Positions 27,143 to 39,350 of a stretch of DNA of 64,000 nt are shown one piece after another (the stretch's first letter is position 1; each line of letters opens with the position of its first letter). The notes under the pieces were generated by a model that searched no databases, was not told the DNA's origin, and saw only the letters and a list, made by a program, of their open reading frames with translations. Made by a program: the position numbers and the translations under genes. This stretch comes from Mycteria americana (taxonomy: Eukaryota > Chordata > Aves > Ciconiiformes > Ciconiidae): the NCBI RefSeq assembly GCF_035582795.1, contig NC_134366.1, forward strand, positions 30,923,661-30,987,660, in the 5' to 3' direction.

Positions 27143-30100
27143 GTAAAGAAAATATGCTTCCTAGTTTTATTGTTATCTCGTAAGGTTTTTAGCATATATT
27201 TTTCAAAGCATCTGTGACAATACTCCCTGGGCTCATTGCACACTTGGGGCTTCCATGTTCCTGTTTCCGCCTCATGATTGAGGGCTAGTTAGGGTCCCTG
27301 ATTGAAAAACCTATTTCTACATCTTAAAGATCTTGTTTACAAAATATCCACTATGTTCTGCTTTTAAAAAATGGTTGTATTGTTTATAAAAGTCTTCAGA
27401 AGTTGTCAGACATTTCCTAACAGGCAATTTTATCTTGTAAAGACTGGAAAGGTATATTCTTCAACAGTGTTGTTCCTGTAAATACAAGCAAAGTTGGGAA
27501 CACTGCTGAAAATTTTGAGGCACAATCCTTTCTTTCCCTTTTCAGTCTCTTATACCTGAGTTAAGACAGATCTTCATTAATTTAAAGTCACCTATTTCCA
27601 TTTTTAATAAAAAATAGCAATAATATCAAATTCCCAGATTATTTATATAACCAAAAGTTAATTTGGCCAAACTATTCAAGTGTGACTACTACTGACTGCT
27701 AAAGTCAAACTATTCTTAACAGGAATTTAAAAACAGATTAAGAAGCCTGGCAGTTTTGGCTTAGTATTTACTTTTATACTTCATTATTAAGAAACCCATC
27801 TTCCATATCAGAATTCTCATCTTTTTAAGCTAATACTATTAAAAATTAAAATACAGTTTTATTTCTTTTTTTTGTTGTTGTTAATGCTATGATTGTTAAT
27901 CTATGTTATTTCCTGTTTCTGTTGCTAGGTTTGTTATTTGTAGATAGTATGGGTGATATGCGAAGGCTTATCCTTCTATTTTACGTTTTAGTAGGGTAGA
28001 TCTATTGATGAGTGACAAACTACAGGACATATTTTTAAGGCATAGGTCTTTGCAAGACTGTGGTCTTAGTTTGAATATGCATGGAAGACAAAAAGCAACC
28101 TATTTAATAACAGTCAGCAAAGTTTTACATGAAACTACATGTTCATATATGTCGAACAGTATAATTCAATAGCAAAAAAATCAAAGCAATTCAATAACAG
28201 AAAGATTCATATATACACAATTCTCATTATTTTTGTAACTCTCATATTGCATCCCTATGACAATTTTCGAGGGAGCAAATCCTGGGATGTGTTCCTTCAG
28301 AGGATTAACAATAGATCGTTTCCTTGAGTGACAGGAAGTTCCGAAATACCAGGCTTATGCTATAGTCTGACATTAGTGGAAACAGCAGGAAAGCTGATAA
28401 GTAATTGACAAATCAATTGGTACAGATTCTTCAGAGGAAAGAGAAAGAGGATAACCTACCCTCCCTAAACATGTCATCATAATTCATACCAGAAAAAATA
28501 GTTGAAACCATGAAGCAGGACACTGCATAAGTTTTCCAATTTTTTTCCTTCCATTAACTTATTGATGTGGCTATGATATGATCTACCATGATTACTCTAA
28601 GTCAATCCTTTCCACCTTTAATGCCAAAAATCAGTGACATGGGTTTGCCACAACTACAGATCTGCCTAACAACGCGCTGTGTGAAAAAACAAAAATCTTT
28701 TTCAGATTTGAATTTTGTCATCCTTCATTTTGTTGACTATCCCCCTGCTCTTGTGTTAATGAGGAGCTGCCATCCTCCCTTCTCTACGCCACTCATTATC
28801 GTCTCGGCTGCCCCTGTTGCTGTGCTGGCTCAGGGTTTCCTGGGAGCGATGGGATTTATCTCAGCTCTCTGATCATGGCAGGGGGAGGGGTTGGTTATGC
28901 TTGCTGGAGTGCACTTGTTCCTAATCATCATGCCAGGTCCCTAAGCTGTTTCTTCACAGTTGGGAAGGAAACACTCTGCAGAGTCCAAATTCCTTCTCAG
29001 GTGGCTTCAAACACTCCGTCTGTATGAAACACTGCACATTTGCAGGTTTCAGACTTATCCCCAGTGCCTCCAACACCAGGCAGATTTAACTGTGAAGCAA
29101 AAATTAGTTTTCTATGTCTACAGGTGTAAGTTTGGAAATTACAAGTTTGGAAAGAGAAGGTTACAAAGAGGCAAACAGAAAACACGATTCCAGCTGTTCA
29201 GTTGCTTAACTTCTCATGAAAGTTCCCAGGGCTTGTCCCCCTGTCCACTTTCCCTGCTTCCTACCAGCCTGGATTCCTGTTTCTTGTCCAAAGAAACAGG
29301 CAAAATCGATGACTAACATTTCACATCTACACTGTCTTTTCAGAACATGAATGTGCTTGGTGGCTCAGTCTTGGAGCCAGATCAAGTGGGTATTTGTAGG
29401 TGACTTCCCAGCTCTGTCACACAGCTAATCAGACAGATGATAGCCACCTGTTTCTCCCACAATTTGGATTTTCGCCTTTTTTCTAGGGCTGCTTGCACTC
29501 TCATTTTAAATATGGTATAGAACATCAGTTATAAATAACTTTTGTGACCATATTGATCTCTTTTTTTAATAGCTTCCTATAGAAATTGTATGTGATGCTT
29601 CACTAATACAGATAGCAACTTAGCAACAAACTGTTCTTCCACGGCAACGTAACACAAGCTTATGCCCTTGGTGCTGCTCATGTCCAATATGATCGTACCC
29701 GTTCTTTTTAATTTTCTGTTATAAGCAATCAAGGTTTTCAGTTGCATTTAGGTGAGCTTTTCCATGTTTCTAGTTGTTTTAGCTTCTGTAGTTCTTTGTG
29801 CAACGCAGTGCACGTCCCTCCATGGAGTGCTCTAGAATAGGGCTCCTTCTGTATTTAGAAAAACAAATGTCATATAGCTCTTCAGCATAGCTCTGAATGT
29901 TACAAATGCTGAATGAATAGTAATTCTCTTTTTTAAAAAAAAAAAAAAGCTGTCTCTTCAGGTACCTGGCTATGAATTTGGGTCTAATAAAAGTAATAGT
30001 TTTGTCTGGATGTTGAACAAGGCTTACATTTTTATCTTTAGTATTTAAATGTTTCAGGTTTTGCTTTAAAATTTTCAACTCAAACTAAATACTTAGTTTA

Positions 30101-33100
30101 TGCATCAATTTAAAATGTTAAGAATGTTTTGTTATATAAAATATATATACAAAATCTTAAGTATATACAAAAGAAATATATTACTGTATAAATATGCATT
30201 ATATATCTACCTTTTGAATATGAATATATATTTGTACATGTGTATATATGCCCCTGCTCCTTCCAACCTTGATTGTAACATATGGATTGCTTTTTACTTT
30301 CCTTCCTGCCACCCCACTGCATATTAGGTAGATATATACTGTGTTGGCAATATACAGTGGTATTTTCTCAAGAAAATATCTAGGACATCACTGCTCTTCC
30401 TTTAATTCCCCTTTAACAACAATTTTAAAACCAGTTGTGTATAGTCATCACCATTGTGATTACAGCAGATTGTTCTGATTTGCTTATCTTCAAAATGGTT
30501 CTTGTACAAAAAGAAGCTGTTTTTCATTAAAGTATTTGCAGTCATCAGATATGAAAATTAAAACAAATAGCCTTAAAATATGTGGGGAGAGGGAGAAATA
30601 TTGACTATTTTTCTTTATTTTACCAGGTTCACGAAGGGAAAACTAATTTTTCTCTGAAAGAAATTATAGTATACAAATGCTTCCAAAGGAAGGCTGACTT
30701 TTATTATGCTAGTCACTTGATTTATTATTCACAAAGAACTTTGAACAGAAACTGGCCAACGTATGAGCCAAAACACTGACTTGAAAGAGGTCCTTTGGCT
30801 GTAATTCTTACTGCCCTGTGAAAATCAGCAGGGAATATTGCAAGCATGTTAAACTTCATGTTTGAAAGTTAAATCTGATAAAAGTATACTTACAAAAACA
30901 TATATTGTAAAATAAAACGAAGCATTTCTTTGATGTTTTATGTTCTTTCTCTTCTGAGGTATAAAGAAATGCATGCTACTCATTCTGTCCTGTATTGTCA
31001 GTTTTTATATCTTACTAATTTCATTTTTAGTTTGGAAAAAAAAGTAAGAAAAATATTAGGTCCAATCTAATTTTGTTTTAATTTGGCTCAATATAATGAT
31101 TTTGGCAATGGATGGTAATTAGACTTGCTAAGAAAGAATGCAACATGAATAGGGGAAAATGGCCATACGAAAAAATCTCTGAGACGGTAGGAAAGCCGTA
31201 GTCTTTTCTTAGACCTTACGGACAATCTTCTGTCTCCCAAGGCAAGACATTTAGCCTTTGTTGCCTCAGTCTTCCAACCCTTAAGTAAAGATAATATGCT
31301 GCTATATTTGCGGGATTGTGAAATAAGTGCCTACAAACTCTTGGAGCATGTTGTAATTGAACAATGTTCTCTTTTGCTATTGACAGATGATAATTATACC
31401 ATCTGAGAGAGACTGATGGCCTATGTACTAATTTTTCAATTGTATTATTTATAACAATTTGGTTTTACAATGTGCTTATAAAAAAGGAACTTCTGATATC
31501 CAGGCTTATTTTGTTTCAAGATTGCAGAAACCACTCTAAATATAAGGGGTTTGTTTTACCCCTGAACCTCTTACTAAGCAACTAGTGAAGAGGAGGCAAA
31601 GGGGTTTGTTTCTTCTGAGCCTATGTGCTGTTCCTCTCAAGAACTCAGTCCCTCACCATTGACACCTCTGGAGAATACAAATTGTACCGGTGGTAGCCAA
31701 ATCAGCTTCAGGGGGTACAGCCTCACAGCTAACGTGACTCAAGGTTCAGCCAGGAATGCAGACTTTTGTAGTCAATCCTTGCTTCAAGGCAGCCCTTACA
31801 GGAATTGAGAAGAGAGTTGTCTTCCTCATTATGTTTTTTCTATACCTGCTTTTCACAGCAGGAGGTTTTAAATTGCCAGAGTTAAGCAGTTTAATGATTA
31901 CTTTTGGAAAGTGAAAATGCACATGGTTAGGCAATTTCATTTTCATTTTGAAAATATGTTTTTCCTCTTGTTTCTGAAAAAGGAGGTGGAAATTATGCTT
32001 GCTTATAGCTGAAATTAGTTTGTGTAACTGGTTAGGTATTTGATTATTTGAGCGTCTGTCTTTAACAGCTGAGATAGTTCTGTTGCCTTAAGCACAAATC
32101 AGTGAGGTGAGAGCAGATAGTGGGAAAGAGACAGAAATTGCTCTCAGGCTACTTGCCACACTAACAAGAAGTCTAGTTGCAGAGGACAGGAGTTGTTGGA
32201 CTCAAATGGTGGATGTAATGGGAAAATCAGAGAGATCTACTTTAAAAATGCACATTTTTGCAAGGAGAAATAATTCCAGCTGCAAGTCATTTGGTGTGAA
32301 ATTCTTTTCCTTCCCTTAGATATAACATCATGATGGTAAAGAAAATCCCTGATAAAGGAAACTAGTTGGAACTTCACTGAGAGTCCTGTTTCCCTGCCTT
32401 GCAGTAGTCCCCCTTGTGCCTTGCAGTAGTCCCCTGCCCCCAGGATCCTAACAGACATGTAAGATTAAACAAAAGTTATCAAAATTCAACCAGCAGAGGG
32501 AAAAAGTTATTTCCTGCTATTTTAAAATATTTTAAAATCAGTCTCTTCATATCATTTTTCTTTTTAGGGAACACCGGGATTTTGGTGTTATATCGTCCCT
32601 TCCAATTCTTCCAGTGCAGGTCACGCATCTTTGCTTGTTTTCATGTCCCACACTTGAAAAACTAAATAGGACAGGGAAACTGAGAAGAGCAGGTAGGCAG
32701 CCTCTCCTTATAAACTAAACTCAGAGCTCTGTTGCTAATCCAGTTTCTGACAGAGTTACCCTTGTTTGCCCTTGGCTAGGATTAGAGGTTAGAAATATGG
32801 ATCAGGAATGTGGCATGGGAGGTAAGGAAACATGTACACTAGTAGCTTATTAGATCAAATGGGAGAATACTTTGCTCTGTCAAAGGAATGAAGTAAGAAC
32901 CTAGCATATTGCTGTTGCTATTCCTCATAAAGAAGAAAACCAAAAACTACAGCAGATGATGGCCATAAGATCATGAACATTCTTTGAGGTGGTGGGGTGG
33001 GAGTGGATCCCAAAGGAACCATTGGCCTTTTACAGGACTACTACGTTGTTCAGTAGAAAAAGGCAAGTTAAAAGAGTTTGTTGTACAGCTATTGAAAGGA

Positions 33101-33116
33101 TTTTTCTTTCTTTCAG
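27143..33116 (+). other. Intron 3 of the unidentified gene
   Basis: About 6 kb, phase 1, ending in GATTTTTCTTTCTTTCAG. It is AT-rich with an AT/TATA-rich patch at about 30,130-30,250 and a poly-A run near 29,936. A 118-codon plus-strand frame (28,960-29,316) has no supporting splice sites or domain and is probably chance. A short direct duplication lies at 32,395-32,434. Confidence 0.45.
32395..32434 (+). repeat. 18-bp direct repeat at 22-bp offset
   Basis: TGCCTTGCAGTAGTCCCC occurs at 32,395-32,412 and again, identical, at 32,417-32,434. It looks like a recent local duplication in intron 3 of the unidentified gene. Confidence 0.85.
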
Positions 33117-33226
33117 AAGTGAAGGACAACACCCCCATGACTGAAAGGATACGCCGTCTGCCAGCCCAGCATCTGCCTTCTGGCAGAATCCCCAGGACCT
33201 TAACCTTCAGAAGCCAAAATATCTGA
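33117..33226 (+). CDS. Unidentified four-exon gene, coding exon 4 (end)
   Basis: The terminal coding exon follows a very strong acceptor (TTTTTCTTTCTTTCAG|AA). The two leading bases complete Glu-121 started in exon 3. The frame then runs 35 more residues to a TGA at 33,224-33,226 and ends TLTFRSQNI. The tail is basic and proline-containing (TERIRRLPAQHLPSGRIPR, residues 129-147). An AATAAA follows 117 bases after the stop, as expected for a last exon. The gene faces THSD7A tail to tail, with about 23 kb between the two probable 3' ends. No homologue comes to mind. Confidence 0.68.
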
Positions 33227-33365
33227 GAGAGAGATAACATTCCCCACTTAGTAAGACAGCAAGCGTATTTGAATGATAACTAAAGTTTCCTTTTACAGTT
33301 CATATGCTGTGCTGTACCAAGGGAAAGGACAGAGTTTCTCAAAATAAAGCAAATGATGCATGAAC
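33227..33365 (+). other. Probable short 3' UTR of the unidentified gene
   Basis: It runs from the TGA to about 17 bases past the AATAAA at 33,343-33,348. The cleavage point is estimated from usual spacing. A second AATAAA at 33,661-33,666 could give a longer form. Confidence 0.45.
33343..33348 (+). terminator. Polyadenylation signal AATAAA
   Basis: Canonical hexamer 117 bases downstream of the stop codon of the unidentified plus-strand gene, followed by a T-rich stretch (about 33,380-33,400) that could be the downstream element. Confidence 0.5.
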
Positions 33366-36300
33366 AGTAAGTAAAATATGCCATGTCATTTCTGTCCAAA
33401 CCTGGGAATGTACCATGCTTTGTTACACAATGTGGCACATTTCTTTCATCTCCTCTGGAAAAATGGCTAAAATGTGTAAAATATGGAGGCAGTAAAATTA
33501 GTGTCCTCAAATCCTTGTCTTTCAAAAATGCCACAAAAATAAATGGCTCAGCTGAGACCCACTTGGAAAAAGTTTGATGCAGTATCTCTGTGTTATATAA
33601 AGTAGTGATATTTCTATTATTTGAAAAGCTATTTTTTGAATCTCATGGTAAGTTGAAACTAATAAAATGTAATATGCAGCCATGAAAACTTTCTGTTTGT
33701 AAATGTATCGTCCTATATGTGTATGGTCCGGAGGGTAATTCTGGTGCTTATTTTTTCCCCATATAGTATCACAATAATATTTTTTTCCATACAGCATGAT
33801 AATAATCTGTGAGTAATACAGTTGTTGGGGGTTTTTTTAAGAAAAAATAAACTTGATCACAGTTGTGGTTAAATCATGGCTACTAATATGTATTCAGCCT
33901 ATTATGTGCAACAAATGAAGGAAGAAGTCATTAACCAGAAAGGTATGTGTTAAACAGAAACAAACTGTTTTATGGTCCTGGGAAGCAGATTGGAATTGAT
34001 TGGAAAATAGATAGTAGGCAGGTGGGAAGTGTATCATTATCTAAAATGCAATTTCATAAGTGTCAAACACACACAACCACCCTACAATACTCTGGCTAGC
34101 TCATAGATTGTCCTGAAATGAGTGTCTACCTACCAGCCCAATATATCTCCCAAGTATCAAAGTTCTCTTGTACTCATGTCTTTTGCAAATGCTTGCAGCC
34201 TGTAACAGTGTAGTGAAATAAACTACTAATGACTGCAAAACCATGATAACCCATAATATAAAGTTCCTTAGGATTTGTAATGGAGCTCTTTTTTTTCAGT
34301 AAAAAGAAGGATTACGAAGAGCAGAGACCCTCACCAACCATAAAATCTCTAAGAGCAGTAGATTACATTTGCAGATAAATCATTCTAGCACAAAGGGACA
34401 TCTAAATGATGCTGATAAAACATGGAACTTCTTTATCAGATATTTAGAAAACTACATTTATAAAGAGTAATTGGAGAGAAAAAAAATCCCTAGACCCTAT
34501 TGTTTTGCACATGAAAAACATCTGAATTTCACATCTTTAAATTGATTTAAGGAATGGGGAGAGGCATTATATGAATCATTGCTATATCCTTATCATTGTT
34601 GTTTTAACTATCCTGCAATTATAAGGAAAAAAAAAAGAATCTCAATTTCTGGCTGAATTGTATCCAAAGGCCTCATTGGTAAATGTTTTTTTTCTACTGC
34701 TTATCTTTGGTAGACTCATGTGGTCTAACCACCCACAGAGCTGCGGACTAACGTGAATCCTCTAGATCACGTTAGTGATCCTGGACTGATGCAGTTTTGG
34801 CATTTAAGGGAGTCTGGAGTCCAAAATGTTTAGCGTATGGCAAGAAAACAATACCATACGTAAGGGTATTTATCTGCCCATTTATAAGACTGCTCTGGCA
34901 CAGTTAAATGTCATCTTTAGACGGGAAGATGCAAATTGCAGTTGTTTGCATGATTGGTTTCTTTAAAGAGATTATATGTGACAGACTTTCTGCTGGAGTA
35001 TCAATCTTGCCACAAATTTCTTTGATGGGGTTGTCTCTGAGGCTCTGAGACTTAGCCTCAGAAAGACAAAAAGCTAGTCAAACAGCTAGAGCCGTCCAGA
35101 TGGCTTCCTCTTTATTGATGACCCACCTCTTGTAGCACAATTCCTCTGCTGCTTTTGGAAAAAAAAGATCAGAAATCCCTGTTTTGTTTCCTGTATGATT
35201 CTCCCTTAATAGTTCTTTTCATTATTCTGGAAACTAATATCAAAGAGAGAATCCAAAAGACATATATAACAGAAGGTTTCTCTCCACAGATGCAGGGGCA
35301 GGAGGGAGGGGAATGCAAGCACCATGCCCAAATAATGATAAATACTGTGATTTCCAAATGCACTGAAGTGAAGGAAGGGCCCGTGTGTCATCTGCAGATG
35401 TTTTACAACTGATTTGATGTTAATTGACATCCATGATAGCTAACTCTTTTCTAAATCACTTTCAAAATGGAACAAATCTCCTACTTCACCAAGCACTGCT
35501 AGTGTTTAAGTATTTGCCTGATGTTTTTTCTGTTCTTTCGGCCTCCCAGCATCTTTCTAAACCTCTGTTGAATGGGGTCCGTCTTCCACAGAACATGATA
35601 GTGGTGAAAACCAGCGTTCAGCACAGCAGTTCATTAGCAAGAAATGCTAATGGGAGCGGTCAGACATTTTGGCTGCTTCAGTGTAAATCGAAAGAATTTC
35701 AGCCTAATGCTCGCCATGGCCCCTTCAACAGGATCAGCCAAAGTGTATGTGTTTGTTAGACACAAACTTCTCCACCCAGTGAGGGGGATTTAATCGGACT
35801 TTTTAACCTAAAGAAAGAGAGTTGTCCTCTAAAACACATGTATTTTTTCTCAATGTTATTGCAAATATTAGGGTGTGGATTTTTTTTCTGCATTAACATG
35901 GAAAATTCTGTTCCCTCTTTTTCCAGAGTGACTCAGCTGAACTTTACCTGCAGTTCTGCTTTGGTGTTGGAGAGGTTCTGATTGTTTCTGTACAGACCAG
36001 TAACATTCTCACCTGAATTACAGGATTTATGGAAGTGTGGAAAGCATGCAAAAACCACTGTTTTGTTTCGGGTTTTTTTCCTGGAATTTTCAGAAAAAAG
36101 ACTCTGATGTCTGAGAGGTTTAAAATCCCTTTTCCTTTAGGAATGCAAGCCTATAGAAATACTCATGTTTTTGTATGCTACTAATGTAAATCCGTAGCAT
36201 AGTAAAATGGCAAAACCATCTTTCTCTATGAACTGAAGATAAAAAAAATGTTTTTCCTACTCATGCTTAGTTTTTCCAGTGCTCTTGAAATAATTACTGA

Positions 36301-39022
36301 ATTATTCCACCTAAAAATATTTTCACATATTCATATGCCTAAATGTGGATTTAAGTGTTCCATAATATATCTGTGATATATTAATAAAAATACATCCCTT
36401 TCCTCCAAGTGAATATGTCCTTAAAAAGCTGCATGGTGAAGCATATTTCCTTATTTTTAGTATATCTTGTCTTAATAGTTATCGTGTGTTTCATGTGACC
36501 ACCCCGACATTCAGGAGCTGCTGTTGTACCAAGCGCCTGGGCGCGTTTGCATTCATTACCTTTTTGCAGTGGAATAATAATAATGGAAGAGGGAAAAGGA
36601 TGGGAAAAGACCAGATCTATGTCATTCCTTTCTCAAAGTCAAGTATATACTGCTCTCTTGTGGAACTTGTATGGTAGTTACCAGCACTGAATAAAAGTGT
36701 CCTTGCCTTTCTGACTGTTTTATTTTGTTCCAATGATTATTACTGAGAGGTTTAGTGCATATGATGTAGCAGGTCTTTTTAATTCTGCACTATAAATGCC
36801 AGTCTTTCCTATTCATGTACCTTACTGTTTTTTTCTTTGATGGTCAGCATCCATTGTTGACATAGCTGCGTGTGCTGCTTTTGGAATTAGATTTGTGCAG
36901 TTTTGCAAAAAAACATGCATTTATTAGTACTGGAACCTTTTCTTCTCTTTAGGTGACACTGAAATACATCTGTAGTTTGCTCTGGTTCACTCTTTTAATT
37001 AGCCTCAGTAAGAAAATAAGTGGTTTAAAAAAAAGTAATGAAAACTTGGGTATTTGTTTGCATGATGTTTGTGTGTGTGGGGGGGGTGTTGTCCAAATTA
37101 TGGATTCTAAAATCTTTTATTGTGTATTATGAAACTGAGTGCTGAGTGAAATTTTTAGAATACCGTTGCAAAATATATCACTGTCCAGTTAAAGAACAGA
37201 GGTGGTCCAGTCACAGAGCCATCATCACTGAGCCCCTGGAAAGCAAAGCGCTCCACAAGCAGGAGAACTTCCGATGTGTGGTTTCCTGAGGACGTCTTCT
37301 GGGTGAGATTGTCTGCTTTCCTAAGAATATGTGTGTTTGAGTTTACATGGCAGTTACGCCATCATTAGGAGCACCTCTCTACCTTGCCATCCATTTTAAT
37401 TACAAGATAGAAGTATTTGAGGCTGTTGTCCTTCTGTCAGATGCAGTCAAAAACGTTATTTGTGGTTAAGGGATAGAGAGGCAGAGCAATTTTATTACCT
37501 TATTTACCTGGAAAACATAAGATAGATCTACTTGTGCCTGAACCTGCCCTACATCTTACATATTTTACAGCATATTTTATCCAAAGGAATATACAGGCTA
37601 CAGACTAAACCTCCCCCTTCTGGCTCACCCTGAGAATTTCTACTGCAAACTTTACACTCAATCTGTTTCTGGAAAGGCTACTTGAGTTCATTGATATAAC
37701 ACATACACAGCAAAATGCTCGACTGGAGAGAAACACTTCATTCCCCTGATATAAATTCTTGCTGCCACCTCTGCTGAGGAAACAATTCTCCTTAATGCGA
37801 GTACTTATCCCTGTGAGCACCAACGATTTTGAGGATAAGTTATTTAAGAGTATCACCATCATTAAAACCACACAGGCAGTTTTAAGGAGGCTGAATTTAC
37901 TCTTGCCAAGTAAGCGCTGTTCAGTAAGTTGGGGTAGGAATTAGACATTTGGGCCACTCTAACCATTGGAGGAGTACAGCCCATTTTCAAAGGGGAGTAA
38001 GTAAGGTCATAGAGGTATCTTTAGTGCAAGCCATGCTTCCATGAGGAATTACTGCAATGGTTAATGCACTATAAATGCAGCCTCTAGCCCCCTGCATACC
38101 AGCTTCTCTGTGTAGCCAAGCCTTGTATTCTCTTCCTTGTAGACAGGATATTCGCCGGTGAAAAGAGAGAGTCTAAAGAATCGAGTCATAATCAACGTGG
38201 CTTTTGTGAGTCCTGTGAAATAGAGTAAGAGTTACGAAGGAAAAGCAAGTAGATTTTGAGTGTACAATATTTCAGGAGAGATTGGAAGAGGGCGTTTTTA
38301 CGATATTCTATTATGTCTCCTCTTTAGAGAGAGGCTAAGCCAGTGCCAAAGGAATAGTTTCCTGAAGTGCTATTTGTTCACAGGATGGATAGGCGCTGAC
38401 AAGCCAACCATCAGAACGGCTTCTTTGTCCTTGGAACTCCAGGTGGTTTAACAGTGTAAAGAAGTTACATGTTTTTACCAAAATGACTGTTCATTCCCTT
38501 TTAGATGGCTTTTCAGCCCTTTCCAGCGTATTTTCAAGGGCTTTTAAAGGAAAAAAAACAAAGCAGTGTATAAGGGGAGAGGGGTGGGGAGGCGAGGGTA
38601 AGGTAAGACTGGGTGTACGTGTGATGTGGAGAGGGTCTCTCTTGCCTTGTCTAGAAATACATTCATCCAGAGAAGGCTCAGAGGTAGGAGTAGTATCAGT
38701 ATTCATGCTAGATAAATAAGAATCATGGCAGGATCATGTCTATAATCAGCTTTTCTAGCAGCAGGATTAACATGGCTATATGGTATCCTGCACATTTTCT
38801 GAAAGCATATTTAAGGATGTAAACAACAGTATTAAAATTATGCTCGAGAGCCTTACAAGAATTTTTTTAATATAACATCTTCTTGTTTATTGGTTTTAAT
38901 AAAATATTTGAAAGCTCAGCCCTTTATGACAGGTAAAGACAATACGATAATTACCTCATCTAGACAGCAAATAGCATTGGTGGCATTCATGATTATAATC
39001 TGGTTTAGTCCATGTAGATTAC
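33366..39022. other. Intergenic AT-rich stretch, no gene seen
   Basis: No exon pair or transposon is supported. It contains one perfect hairpin (34,747-34,776, listed) and a G-rich/GT run near 37,070-37,090. A 111-codon plus frame at 35,424-35,759 has no recognisable domain. Confidence 0.5.
34747..34776. repeat. Perfect 10-bp inverted repeat, 10-base spacer
   Basis: ACTAACGTGA, spacer ATCCTCTAGA, then TCACGTTAGT, the exact reverse complement. The arms contain ACGT/CACGT cores, so a paired-site protein target is possible, but nothing else in the sequence supports that. Confidence 0.9.
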
Positions 39023-39128
39023 AATAGAATGGAATAGAATTAGAATAGAATAGAATAGAATAGAATAGAATAGAATAGAATAGAATAGAATAGAATAGAA
39101 TAGAATAGAAAGAACAGAACAGAACAGA
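39023..39128 (+). repeat. (TAGAA)n microsatellite with AGAAC tail
   Basis: An uninterrupted run of fourteen TAGAA units spans 39,041-39,110. It is preceded by imperfect units and followed by about three AGAAC units. Length suggests it is polymorphic. Pentamers of this kind are common in bird genomes. Confidence 0.95.
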
Positions 39129-39219
39129 TTGATTTTTCATTATTAAGGAAAGAGGAGTTATTATTGTTTACTACTTTTGGTTCTGATTCTGACCAGTTTG
39201 TAGAGATGTAAATTCAGGG

Positions 39220-39350
39220 CTGGGCAGAGGGGACTAATGACCTCCTTCAAGCTGTTCAAATGCAGAGCTGTGTGCAGTTGTCTCCCTCACTGCCAGGGTC
39301 TGCAGCTGAGTGAGTCATGGGCAGCATGTTGTCCACCAGGACCCACCTGC
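39220..39350 (-). mobile_element. CR1-like LINE fragment, antisense (copy A)
   Basis: It shares clear similarity with 54,764-54,925 in the same orientation: both contain CTCCCTCACTGCCAGGGTCT and TTGTCCACCAGGACC. Read on the minus strand, the GGTCCTGGTGGACAA phrase resembles the CR1 ORF2 region just before the MSQQ motif, so I read it as an old CR1 relative. The outer half is not matched by the two clear CR1 copies in this window, so the subfamily is uncertain. Confidence 0.55.

Noticed and set aside
28960..29316. 118-codon plus-strand frame in intron 3
   Set aside because: An acceptor-like CTTCACAG lies just upstream, but there is no matching donor. Exons 3 and 4 already join in phase without it.
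35424..35759. 111-codon plus-strand frame
   Set aside because: No domain and no splice support. It lies beyond the polyadenylation signal of the plus-strand gene.
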